Source: Phragmites australis | Lineage: Eukaryota > Streptophyta > Magnoliopsida > Poales > Poaceae | Direction: 5' to 3' | DNA: 64,000 nucleotides | NCBI RefSeq assembly: GCF_958298935.1 | Contig: NC_084922.1 | Coordinates: 12,898,501 to 12,962,500 of the forward strand | Part shown: in pieces, positions 11,229 to 21,996 of the stretch | Numbering within the stretch: position 1 is the first letter of the stretch | How the letters are laid out: each line of letters begins with the position of its first letter | Notes under the pieces: generated by a model | What the model was told of the DNA's origin: nothing | Seen by the model: the letters and a program-made list of their open reading frames with translations, nothing else | Databases searched by the model: none | Made by a program: the position numbers and the translations under genes

Positions 11229-14200
11229 TGTCACACCCGGTTTTATAAAGGGATAAAACTAGATGTAAACCACATGTATGCCAGGATCAAGTTTTATAGA
11301 TGCAGCGACTTCATCACTGTATCATACACAGTGCCATTATTACAATATTTAACTTAAACAAAATAGATAGACCTCAAAGTCTTTAACTAAAGCACACAAA
11401 CTAAACACAGCAAGGCTCCCATCTTCCATAAGCAATTCACTAGGGGTCCACCAGCCTAGCAATCTACATCTTCATCGACGTAGTAGTTTGGTTCTCCTTC
11501 ATTGTCTGAGCAGCGTTTGATGAACATTTGTATGGAAATAGCAAGTGTGAGTACATATCGTACTTCGCAAGTGTGGGAAATAAATGACATGCAAGCTTAA
11601 ATAAAGGAACAGGCTATAACAGGTTAAATTTGCATAAATGCTAACTAAGAGTCAAAAAAGTATCCTATTTAACTAGGTGAATCACCACTAAACTTCCGTC
11701 CTCTAGAAACATCTCCACACGTTTCCCAACCACCTGAAAACCACATCAAGTTCCCAAACCAACCAAACCAAACCAAACCCATCCAACTAATCATGTGAGG
11801 ATCTAAGTCTCTCATAACCGTGAGCATGGCTGATATATCAGATTTTACACTCTGCAGAGGTTGTCCATCTTTCCCCACGACTCGTGATTTTCCTTTTTGC
11901 CTTGTCCTTGAAACACTTAACACACGCCAGTGGTGTGTCACCTGGAAAGTTACTACAAAGCTGTTACAAAGTTTAATCCAGTATGTGCATGCCAGCTAGG
12001 TTTCACCGCTGTTAAAGTGGTTTTCACGCCACCCAGAGATCCCCTTTTGCGCCTTATAGTTTTTAGCAAGTTTTTACTCTTTTCTTCTACTACACATCTC
12101 ATACCATTAACCAAATGGTTCTAGCCTTAGCCGTCCCCACACATTAACTCTTCTGTTTGGCATGTATAAAACTGGAATCCACTAATTAATAGGCAAGGCA
12201 TGTCCCATACTAGGTCTCGTGGTTGGTACGATACTTCTTGGGTTGTCGCTCCACGAACCGACCTTACTTAGGTCACTTGAGCAAGCACTAATCCAACAAC
12301 ATGATTATGATCACCATCACCAACACCTCTTTGCTCAAAGCCTAAGGTTCTATGTTGCTATACCATTAAAAAAATTTCCCACTTCATAGTTGCATAATTC
12401 ATTAGTCATGTTTAACTGACTACCCATCCATACCCTTGTGCAAAGCTAAGCATAAGCTACCCAACCAAACTACTACTGACAACTAGGCGACAAGGAACAT
12501 ATGGAACAGGGTACGATAAGTAAATAGGATTCAGGATTAACAACATGCATGTTTGAAATAAAGAACGTACTAAAAAACTAGGATCAGAATGTTCAAGGAC
12601 ACTTGCCTCTTCCAACTTGCTGCTCAGACTCTTCAAATACTTGGTCCTGGAGATTCTCGAACTGCTCCTCGTCTGCTCTCAAAACACATCAGAAAAGCAC
12701 ACAACCAAACTAACTAAGAACAGTACACCAAATAATAGCTCAAACCTATGAAAAAGGTACTAAAAGATAGTACACGCTGCTACGAACACGAGAGCACGAA
12801 AATCGCCTAAAATGGAGCTAAAACGAGAAAGTTGCGCTAAAAACAAGTCTATGGTTAAATCTGTAAAAGAAAAGGACTTGATTTGAATTAAATAGAAAGT
12901 TTAGGGGCCTTTTTTAAAGACAGAGGGAACTAATTGTAAGTAAGGAAAAGTTTAGTGTCTAAACTATAAAAGGACAGGGCTTTTGGTAATTACAGGAAAG
13001 TACAAGGGTTTGTTTGCAAAATTAACATTTTTCCTGAATTAAAGTAAATAGAAAATGATGGGGTAAAGCTCTGATGATGAGGCAGTGATGTGGTGGGACA
13101 CGTCAGCTCTACGGTTGATGTGGTGGCTAAGGTGGACGCTGATGTGGCGACTAAGGTGGACGCTGATTAAGAAGGGGCACATAGCGGCACGTGATTGGCT
13201 CGAGCGAAGGGGTATTTTGGATCTAATCGTGGCCTTCCATCTCGAATCCGACGGCTCAGGGATGGGGGATGGAAGTAAACGGCCGGCGGAGGAGAGAAGA
13301 CGGCGGCGGGAGCTCAGGTGTGACGACGCTCTCACTGGAGAGGGGCAGAGATCTCATCGCCAAGCATAAGGGACAATGCCGAGCGGCAGAGAAGGAAGAA
13401 AGGGGACACGGGGATTTTTTTTGATGGCATACCTTTGGCTACGCAGCTTGGGAAGTCGATCGGCGGCAATGGTGGAGGCGGCAGTGCACGGGACGCGTCG
13501 GGGAAGGAGCTCCGTTGACTGAGACACGAAGGTGAGAGCACCGGCGCACTCGGGTGGTGATGGTGAAGCTTCCACACGGGTCGGCAATGGCACAAGGTGG
13601 CGGATTTGGCTGGCGATGAGCTCGACTGAGTAGCAACAGAGGAGGGTGGCGGTGGCTAGGGTTTGCAAAAACAGATGAAAAGGGAGAGGGTGAAGACCTT
13701 TATATAGGTGGGGACAAGTGCGAGCTTTCGGATAAGGTGTGGTTGGTTAGGATTCAAGCTCGGAGAGGCGGCGCATGGTGTTTGTATCCGGCTCGGATTC
13801 GGTAGGCGCGGCGCGAGGAAGAAGGATCGGCACGCGGGTGTCACCCGAGGGTGGAGGCGGCTTTTGTTGGGGCGCCAACAGGGGAGCAGCCAAGGCGGCT
13901 ACTGGGCCTAGCCTTCGGCCTGCCCAGGCGGGAGGCAGGGTGAAAGGGAGGGAAGGAACGGGCTCAGCTCAGGAGAGAGAAAAAGATGGGCCAAAAGCAA
14001 AAGGAGAAAAAGAAAAGACGAGGAAGAACATTTGGGCCTAGAGAGAAAAAGATATTTTTCTTTTGCAAATCCTTTTCAAATTCTTAAAAAAATTAAACGA
14101 CGCGCCTCGATGATTTCAAAAATTATTTTCCACACAATAAAACCCTAATGCATCTATTCCAGCATGAATACAACACACTTTAATATAATCTAAATTAATT

Positions 14201-14315
14201 ATTTAATTTAGAAAATAAGTTTTCTGCCTAGGATTTTGAGAAGAAGAACAACACCTAATTCTAAAGAAAAGGTAAATTATTACTATTTTCAAAAGGTGAA
14301 AATTAGGGTGTTACA
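11229..14315 (+). mobile_element. Solo LTR, Gypsy-type, 3.1 kb, target duplication GAGCG
   Basis: It starts TGTCACACCCGGTTTTATAA and ends AGGGTGTTACA (TG...CA ends). GAGCG flanks it on both sides (11224-11228 and 14316-14320), a perfect 5-bp target duplication. No internal retroviral-type genes are present, so this is a solo LTR left by recombination between two LTRs. It splits a CACTA reading frame precisely. GC-rich ORFs on both strands at 13040-14040 are LTR-internal and not credible genes. Confidence 0.9.
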
Positions 14316-14760
14316 GAGCGCATCAAAAGTAAGAAATATTTGAAGGAGTCTACGATCGAATAGATACAACAAGAACAAAATTTAGAAAGATTTCTTAAAG
14401 AATCCAAAATGACAATAGAGCAACTGTTAGAAGAGTCCTTGGCACCAGAAGCAACCAAGAGATGGAAATTTAGCATAGAAGAGTCCTTGGCACCAAAAGC
14501 AACCGAGAGATGAAAATTTAGCAGGACGAACTGTTGGTTGCGCCAGACATGTGGGACAACCTAACATATCAACTTCAAAAATTCCATGTGTGGTACATGA
14601 AGGAGTCAAGGGAGGGTAGACAAATGTTCGAGGTCAGATACAAGCATCGATATTTCCTCCATAGGGACGACACTATTTTTATATTATTTGAGGAAATATA
14701 TCGAGTGTACCAGCAAGATGTCCTCGACATGTCTACTTGAGTTGTTGGACTCTGTAAGTG
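14316..14760 (+). pseudogene. CACTA second ORF, middle part
   Basis: After the solo LTR the interrupted frame resumes as ERIKSKKYLKES. A duplicated LLEESLAPEATKRWKFS-like unit follows, then ELLVAPDMWDNLTYQLQKF, HVWYMKESREGRQMFEVRYK and FEEIYRVYQQDVLDMS. This resembles the segment preceding the protease domain in CACTA Ulp1-type ORFs (a helix-rich stretch ending ...LY..DALD.SL). A stop near 14361 and another near 14511 break it. It is separated from the protease part by the 1.5-kb solo LTR at 14820. Confidence 0.6.
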
Positions 14761-14819
14761 TTATATAAATATATAATTCGTAGTATATATTTTTGTACCA
14801 TTAGATTAAATGTCTTAAC

Positions 14820-16336
14820 TGAAGGTGATATGCCCTAGAGGCAAAGATAGAGATGATTGTATCACATGTCTATGTTCAGGTACTACCGAATAATGTGTTA
14901 TTCCAAGAATGACTATCGTTTACATTGATTGGCAAGTATGTGACTTGTTTATGAAACTCTTTGTTTATTTCATGATGTTATTCTTAGTCGATCCTTGGTC
15001 GTATATCATTGTGATGATACATAAGACCAGCACATGTATTGATTGATGATCACATTTCATGGATCAAAGGTATAGAGATACCATGTTAATAATGTGTACA
15101 TTTATATTAGAGAACATAATGTTGGATAGACCCACCTTGAGATACTGCTGGGATTGATATTTATGATGTGCCATCAGTTGTTATCTCAAATGGTGCACCT
15201 ACAGGATCCTTAGACCTGAGATTGTCATTGATTCCCGGAATGTGTAGTGGCATACTTTGGGGCTGCCAAACACTATTCAGTAACTGGGTAGTTGTAAAGG
15301 TAGTTTTCGGGTTTGTCATGAAACATGTCGTGAGGTATGAGTGATCAAGATAGAATTTGCCCCTCCTTGATAACGGGAGAGATATCTCTAGGCCTCTCGA
15401 GGTAGTTGGATTGAGAAAGTGCATGGCCATGCTAATATGATTAAAGAGTTAATCATGATGAATCCAATACTTGATCGAGTGAATGGTCAGGCTATCACAA
15501 GGGTGGCACGTGTCTCGCCTTGAGCTTGACTGGTATCGTGAGGCGAAGGGATCGGTGCATGTGTATATCAAGGTTCAGCCGATATGATCTGTTATGTATA
15601 CTCGGGAGTCAACATGTCCTGCTAGGGACCGCTATTAATTTTGGTTTGGAAAAGGTTTCTAAGTCGTAACCATTTGTACATGAACCTAACGGGTCACACA
15701 CTTAATGGGTTGGAACAAAACAAACAAATTGGATTCGTATATGGGCTTTGATTGGATTATGATCCATGATAAGTTAGAGTCCTAAAGGGCTTCCAACGTG
15801 GGAGCTCATTGGTGAGCTCTATATAAGGAGAGGTGTGAGTAGGGTGTGCTGAGGTTGAGCCACTCCAAAACCCTAGCCGTAACCTTCCACACGATTTTTC
15901 AAAACCTTGGCCGCTCGTGAGGTACTAGCACATCGGTGCTCGGCGTTTCTACCCAGTACGTGTGGATACTGTAGAGGCATTGTTGCTATTACGGTGCTGA
16001 TCTTCTCGGTGAGTTGAACGCGACGTGTTCAGGACTGGTCGCTAACCATGGTCGAGGAGCACAACCACCTGCTCGAAGGTTGTTGAGGAGCACGACCACC
16101 TTCTCAGAGTTGGTCGAGGAGCGTGACCACCTGCGAGGGGCTAGTCGCGGATTTGGTTGAGAAGCTGATCGAGGAGTTTGACGTGCACGATGTTGGATCG
16201 GTCTACTCTAACTCTTCTTTCGTTGCACTACGCGTCGAGCGGTAACAATGTATGATCTTCTACTAGCATGATTTTCTGGGTGAATGCGATAGAAAATTTT
16301 TGTTTTAGACTAGCGTAGCCTGCCCATTCCCCTACA
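14820..16336 (+). mobile_element. Solo LTR, Copia-type, 1.5 kb, target duplication TTAAC
   Basis: It starts TGAAGGTGATATGCCCTAGA, a start typical of grass Angela-like Copia LTRs, and ends CATTCCCCTACA. TTAAC is present on both sides (14815-14819 and 16337-16341). It contains no coding sequence; one 89-codon minus-strand ORF at 15161-15430 has no recognisable domain. Confidence 0.88.
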
Positions 16337-16341
16337 TTAAC

Positions 16342-17209
16342 TTATTCCTTATGTAGAATGGAGGTATAAAATTGCAGGACGGACGGCATCCTCCATTGGG
16401 ATTCATCGACCCACATCAAGTAGACCCGACAATGATCCGAGCCAATCCAAAAAAACCAAGGACTATGCATTGGAGTGTATTCTAGAGCTACAATTGAAGA
16501 AATACATACTTTTACCCTACCACTTTGGGTATGTGTTTCCCTCCATGAATGTTCTACTATTTTTTAGCAATACATTGTTAGAAACTAGAACTAACTAACC
16601 TATGGTGACCTATGTGCAATTATCATTGGATCCTTCTTGTCATCTAGCTAGACATTAGAAAGATCGTTGTCTTCAACTCACAAAATAATCCAAAAGAAAT
16701 ATACCAACCCGTCATTGACTCGCTACAACGGTAAACTCCATAATTTCATTATTACTCTTGTAATATTTGATTTGATCAAATCTAAGTCTACTTACCGTAA
16801 TAATCACATAGATATAGAGTGTACATGAGATACATCAAGAAGAGTGTTAGACACTAGTCATATGCGAAAGAATGGATAGTCTGATACGACTTTCCTTGTA
16901 GGAAGCAGGGCCCCGGCAACAATTTATGTGTTTTTTATGTAATGTAATTCATGCATAAATTCACTGGAGATGCGTCGCTCTAGGTGGTCGATGCTGAGGT
17001 ATGCGGTATGCATATTGATGACTAATTTTTAGGTCCGATACATGTTCATAACGATTTATTTCTTCAATTCTTGAAATTGCAGCTCCTCAAGCTGCGACTC
17101 TTAACTAGTGAAATCAACACATTTCAAGAACAATTTTTCGGGTTCATCAATAGCCAAGTCATCAGTCCAATCGGCGAGTACCATGAAATTAGCTGGTCTC
17201 TCTCGTTAC
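16342..17209 (+). pseudogene. Ulp1-like cysteine protease (C48) remnant of the CACTA second ORF
   Basis: Translation fragments in order are IGIHRPTSSR / IDPHQVDPT with ALECILELQLKKYILLPYHF; then YHWILLVI and RKIVVFNSQNNPKEIYQPVI; then the region of GPGNNLCVFYVMEFMH; and finally LRLLTSEINTFQEQFFGFIN and SPIGEYHE. In Ulp1-type peptidases of CACTA elements the HW.LLVI histidine and the G.N.C..Y.CEF cysteine are catalytic. Both neighbourhoods can be seen here, but small introns or indels separate them and stops are present. It ends where the next solo LTR is inserted. Confidence 0.6.
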
Positions 17210-17214
17210 CTTCC

Positions 17215-18767
17215 TGAAGGGATCAGTGACTTCCTAAGATGGGGTGAATTAGGACACTTAGAACTATTTCAACTTAAAAAACAACACAAAATAAGTCTAT
17301 ATCAATTTCTATATAAATGTGCTCTAGATTTATTTGTGTGTCTACTCTACGATCAAAGCGCTTGCAACCTATCTAAAAAGGTAAATTGCAAGAATGTAAA
17401 TGCGGAAACGTAAATAAGGTAGAGAGAGCAAACTCGACACAATGATTTTTTTCCTGTGGTATCGATGGCATGAATGACACCCCTAGTCCATGTTGGAGCT
17501 CCACAAAGAATATGCTCCCGGTCGGCACCCAGTCACAACTCTTGAGCCACCAAGTCACAAAGAACAAGGTCTCCACCCGGATGAGCCACCAAGCCACCAA
17601 GGCAAGGTCTCACCACTAATCTCTCTTTTGGTTCCTTGCTGTCATGATCACTTCGGAGCTTGAGCCACCAAGGCAAGGGTCTCCGCATCCCCATATAATA
17701 GCCTTATCGCCGCTCCACACCAAGTCGGAGGGTCGACAAGCTTGCCGACGAGTCATCAAGACTGCAAGGTGCTGGCGTACCACTTGGTACAAGGTTAGAT
17801 CACTCCTTAATCCACTTTCTAAGCAGCAATCACCTAGAAACACTCTCTCTAGGCCTATAAGCACTAAACACTCTCTAATCTTTATGCTTAATCGCTTTGG
17901 ATAATCACTTTAAGCACTTTGGTGGCTTGGATATCTTCTCAGGTGTACATGAACTTCTCTAGACTCCAGCAGCACACTACTCCTTCAAATGACCGAGTGG
18001 AGGGGTATTTTTAGCTTTAAACCCGTGCACTAGCCGTTAACCCAACGGCTCTGAAAAGCTGTTAACAACACACAAACTAGCCGTTGGAACCCCACTCAAA
18101 CCTCTGTGAACACTGGACACTATAGTGTATACTTCATCTCTATCATCAGACTATCCGGTGAGTTATCCTGAGCCATCCGAGTATTTTCTTCTTCTCTGGG
18201 TAAATTGCTCTGGTGTAAGCATCCGGTGCACATCACTTCATCACCGGACTATCCGGTGAGTTTACTTCAGTCAACTTAGCCAATACAACCCTCTTTGGAA
18301 ATAATGATCTGGTGTGCACAGCCTTCATCACTGGACCATCCGTTGCGTTGAACTTCATTCTCCTTCTTTACACTGTTCATTATCCGATGTGTGCAACACA
18401 TTGATCACCGGATCATCCAGTGCTTTGATCTTCAACTTCAATGGCTGCAACCTTCTCTAGACAAAAATGCTCCAGTGTGTGTCTTCTCTGATCAACGGAC
18501 CTTTCGGTCAGGTTTTCAGGCCTCTCTCCCCTTTGCTAAATATGCTCCGGTGAGTTCAACACCTAGAGCACCGAACCATCCAGTGAGGCAAATCTTCCTG
18601 GTACTTCTCCAATTCAATTCAACTTTGTCCCAGCTGTGGTAGCTTCTTCATGTATTGCATCCATGAGACCTACTAACATATATTTTTGAAAAACATATTA
18701 GTCCTACTGACTATGTTGTCATTAATCACCAAAATAATCATAACCTAATGGGGACATTTTCGCTACA
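17215..18767 (-). mobile_element. Solo LTR, SIRE-like Copia, inserted in reverse, target duplication CTTCC
   Basis: On the plus strand it starts TGAAGGGATCAGTGACTTCC and ends TTTTCGCTACA. CTTCC flanks both sides (17210-17214 and 18768-18772). Read in reverse it ends GGAAGTCACTGATCCCTTCA, the kind of end seen in SIRE-type LTRs, which suggests minus orientation. A run of imperfect CCGGTGAGTT / ATCCGGTG words at 18150-18620 is an internal LTR repeat. No gene was seen. Confidence 0.85.
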
Positions 18768-19152
18768 CTTCCTCTAACAAGAAAAGGCAGAGTTCATACC
18801 CTTCGATTAGCAAGAAATCTTAAACTCCTTATCAGTGTTGTAATAAAACTTGACATGTATGTGGTGTATATATAATGTGATTAGACTTGATGTTTTATGA
18901 CTGAAATTTATGTATGATTGTGTATATATGCTGCAATGAAACTTGACGTCTCATGAATTAAATTTATATGCATGTCTATAAATATACCATACACTATTGA
19001 CGGCAATGGCCAAAATTTGAAAATGAGCACGGCATTGGTAGCAACCGCCAAATTTTGAAAAGCACGGGAAACACCTATCACTACACAATCAGCACTGATA
19101 GGTGTACTATCAGTGCCGATTGGATCCACGAATAGGCATTGATGCTGATTTT
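18768..19152. other. Right flank of the old CACTA, with subterminal-like motifs
   Basis: Sequence up to 19080 is AT-rich and anonymous. 19085-19145 contains CAGCACTGATAGG, TATCAGTGCCG and GGCATTGATGCTG, similar to the motifs at 5175-5335. A clean terminal TGTAGTG was not found before the next element at 19153. Confidence 0.45.
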
Positions 19153-20517
19153 CACTACATGAAAAAAAGTCATTACTGACGAGTGATAACCGGCATTAGT
19201 GACGGATCCCGTACCCGTCACTCTTATCACGTCACTAATGATATGTCATTAGTGACAAGTAATGACCCGTCACTAATGAGGTCATTAGTAAAGGGTCATA
19301 ACTGCGACTCGTGACTAATGTTCAGTCATTAGTGACGGGTTGTAACCATGACACGTCACTATTGACTGAATATTAGTGACAAGTTGTAATATTGACCCGT
19401 CACTAATGACCAATGAATATTTTTCATATTTTTAGACACAAAAAAGTAAAAAAAATATTTTATCACCCGAGCCATCCCAACGCAGGCTCATCCTATATGC
19501 CTTACAAGCCACACTTTTTTCACATTGTTTTCAAGTTTGTGTTCCATGAACCTTCTTTGCTGAAGGTCATTAGTGACGCGTCATAACCATGACATGTCAC
19601 TAATGACTAGTTTTTCTAAATTTCATCGAGGGTTATAATTTGATAGGTGACCCCGGGTGTATTCGATAAAACGGACATAACTTTTGCATACGAACTCCGA
19701 TTTCAACGTTTTTTTGACTCTATGGACATCTAAAAAAGGTTACATCCGTTTCTCCCTAACTTTGTCGGGTTCGGAGAATTTTTTAGGCCAAAAAAGTGTT
19801 GGAAGATTGAGTACTCACCCCCAAAAGTTTCTGCACCGTTTTCGGAACACGCGTTTGTGTCCATAGTTGCCACACCTTACATCAAACTTGAGTAGAAATG
19901 TACAATAGTTCATATTCTAATCCTGCTGAGGTGAGAAAAAAAATAACATAACAACAAAATAAAAATAAAAAATATTTGCAAATGCCGTCCAAGTGACTGG
20001 AGTTGGTCATTAGTGACGGATTACAAGTTGATCCGTCACTAATGTCTGTCATAGGACAACCTGTCACTAATGAGTGGATCATTAGTAACGGGTTAAGTTG
20101 ATCCGAAACTAATGACTGGTTTAGGATGTTTCGTCACTGATGACCTTATCATTAGTGATGGGTCACAACTTGACCCGTCACTAATGACTGATCTAGGACA
20201 ACCCATCACTGATGACCTTATCATTAATGACGGGTCACAACTTGACCCGTCACTAATGACTGGCCTAGAACGACCCATCATAGTCATTAGTGACGGGTCT
20301 ATATCTAGTTCTGATCAGAAGGGACGTTAATGATACGTTCTTATTAGACCTATCACTAATAGGATATTAGTGACATGTGTTGAATAGCCATCACTAATGT
20401 GATGTCTCCTTACTAGTTTCTTACGTAATGTTTCAGTATCGAGTAATCAATAGCGGTTCAAAATCCGTCAGTGATGACGATTTTAATCAACCATTAATGA
20501 CCGGTTCTACAATAGTG
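19153..20517. mobile_element. Non-autonomous CACTA-like element with TTAGTGACGGGT repeats
   Basis: The left end reads CACTACATGAAAAAAAGTCA. The right end read in reverse starts CACTATTGTAGAACCGGTCA. The inside is dominated by inverted and direct copies of ATTAGTGACGGGT / ACCCGTCACTAAT, especially at 19165-19400 and 20005-20310, the subterminal pattern of a small CACTA family. No ORF with a known domain is present. The 3-bp flanks (TTT, TCA) do not match, so the boundaries are less certain. The left breakpoint of the large tandem duplication lies inside it, at about 19696. Confidence 0.55.
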
Positions 20518-20699
20518 TCAGGGCCTTGTGGGGCACATGAGGTTCGTTACATCTATGGGGCGTGCGTTGGGGTCACTGTCTTCGTAGATACTCTTGCTCG
20601 TTCATAAGCAATATGGTTGTGTAGATGTGATGTGTGTGGATGGTTGTCGCCATTTCTAGGTCATAACTATGCCATCGCCATGTCAATGAAGAGGATGAC

Positions 20700-21240
20700 T
20701 GTTGCCTCATTTGTGAGCCTGCAGGGCTATATATATATTGCCGGTTGTGGCAAGTATTTTAACGGTTTATAATTGATCTTTTCAACGATACAACAAGAGG
20801 GAATGTGCCCACGGTGCGACTTTGGTGAATGATAATAAATTAATAATGCATCCATAATGATAGTGACATCTAAAATGGGTTACCGCTGACCTGCTGACCT
20901 GGTCAGACGTGAGATTATACGCTGATACACAGCCAAATAGGGCTGTTCCGAAGCTCCAAAGATGAACACTTCCTCTCCTGCCCTGATCATTTCAAAAGTT
21001 ATATGGCTCCATGATGATCTCAACAGATGATTTCATAACCAGCTGTCTAAAAGGTGTTGCTGCTGAGACCTGGTCAGATTTTGTGTTAGCACAGCCAATT
21101 AGGGCTATTCAAAAAGTCTAAAGACGAACGCTTCGTCTCCTGCGCACCATTTCAAAGATTATATGGAGTTATAGATATTTCGCCCATGATGATCTGAATA
21201 GAAGATTTCACAATCAGCTGACTAAAGTTGTACATACTAC
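20700..21240 (-). other. Relic peroxidase promoter without its gene (unit A)
   Basis: This stretch is a diverged copy of the upstream region of the peroxidase genes (23370-23740). Shared blocks in the same order include GCAGGG plus a TATA tract and TATTGCC, AGTATTTTAACGGTT, CAA.(A/G)GGGAA.GTG, TGAATGATAAT, TCCATAATG, CTGACCTGGTCAGACGTG against CTGATCTGGTTAAACGTG, TATTATA..CTGATACA, and AACACTTCC. The distal portion is itself duplicated in tandem (about 20875-21050 and 21050-21230). No peroxidase exon lies on the gene side (below 20700). It is best read as the remains of an older peroxidase copy. Confidence 0.7.
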
Positions 21241-21294
21241 ATTTCTAATTAATATTCTCGTACCTCTCGGACGGTTGAGCGCTTAACTTACTTA

Positions 21295-21440
21295 CATAGA
21301 TTTCTTTAGAACCGAGCTTCCTTACTCGGGGTTTTCTTTGAAGGCCAGACGGGAGCGTGTGACACCTAGGGATCAAACATGGATAGACACGGTCGCTCCC
21401 CGTGGCTTTGTCAATCGAGCTCCATGCTTGTTAGCTTACT
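21295..21440 (-). repeat. tRNA-derived SINE-like block (unit A)
   Basis: Read in reverse it carries an A-box-like AGCTCGATTGACAAAG and, about 35 bp on, a B-box-like stretch (degenerate here, ATGTTTGATCCC), followed by a tail with GAAAACCCCGAGTAAGGAAG. The unit B copy at 27605-27750 keeps the canonical GGTTCGATCCC. The layout of A box, B box and unrelated tail is that of plant SINEs; the family was not identified. Confidence 0.5.
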
Positions 21441-21792
21441 TACATAGATGAGGGCTTACACATGTGGCATGTGAAATAGATTAATCATTAGTCATATGAT
21501 AGAATTGTGTAGGTATATGGTAGTATGTAATATGTACTAGTGGTTTTGATTAGAATGCACCCACACCTATCGTTCAAGCGCCTAACATTCAACAACCCTT
21601 TGATCGGGTACATGTACATGTTCTTGATTAATTCAGAGAGAAACGATTAACACGATGTCCTGTTGTGTTGCTAACAGTGAGTTGGTTAAAAAAACTAGTT
21701 TCCATAATCAGATGATCTTTGCGAACAGCTGAAGTGATTCACTTGTTTGAGTCTTTTTGTAACTTGTAAGACGTACGTGTCAGGAACATAGT

Positions 21793-21798
21793 TTTATT
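21793..21798 (-). promoter_or_regulatory. Polyadenylation signal AATAAA, peroxidase A
   Basis: AATAAA on the minus strand lies 199 bp downstream of the stop codon of peroxidase A, a plausible 3'-UTR length. The same hexamer is at the equivalent place in copy B. Confidence 0.5.
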
Positions 21799-21996
21799 GC
21801 CGCGAGATATGTAGCGAGTAGTATACATGACAGATTAGCAGAGATGAGAAATGCACAAAAAGAGAGTATTACAACCAATGCGAATCGAAAGAATGAATGA
21901 AACGGGAAAGAAAACACAAGCTTATGGCTCAACTTGATCGACGAACGTGTGTTGGCTGGACACGAACGCCCTCTTCTTGGATCCCCATGCCTCTTC

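Larger units (their letters stand above)
5161..19152 (+). mobile_element. Old CACTA (En/Spm) element, heavily nested and decayed
   Basis: Subterminal-type motifs (TATCAGTGCCGG, ACCGGCACTAAT, GACACTGATG) occur at 5175-5335 and about 6735-6785, and reappear at 19085-19145. Between them, in order on the plus strand, are a TNP2 N-terminal remnant (6310-6540), a Pro-rich CACTA ORF (10618-11228 and 14316-14760) and an Ulp1-like protease remnant (16342-17209). Three solo LTRs and one truncated LTR interrupt the host element. The exact CACTA termini were not found. The left end near 5175 looks truncated, and the right end abuts another element at 19153. The borders given are therefore approximate, and grouping 5161-6790 with the rest is inference. 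Confidence 0.6.

Noticed and set aside
13039..14041. GC-rich frames on both strands, up to 104 codons
   Set aside because: They are inside the solo LTR at 11229-14315; not coding.
19153..20517. Firm CACTA boundaries for the TTAGTGACGGGT element
   Set aside because: The flanking triplets TTT and TCA do not match, so the ends remain provisional although the termini look right.
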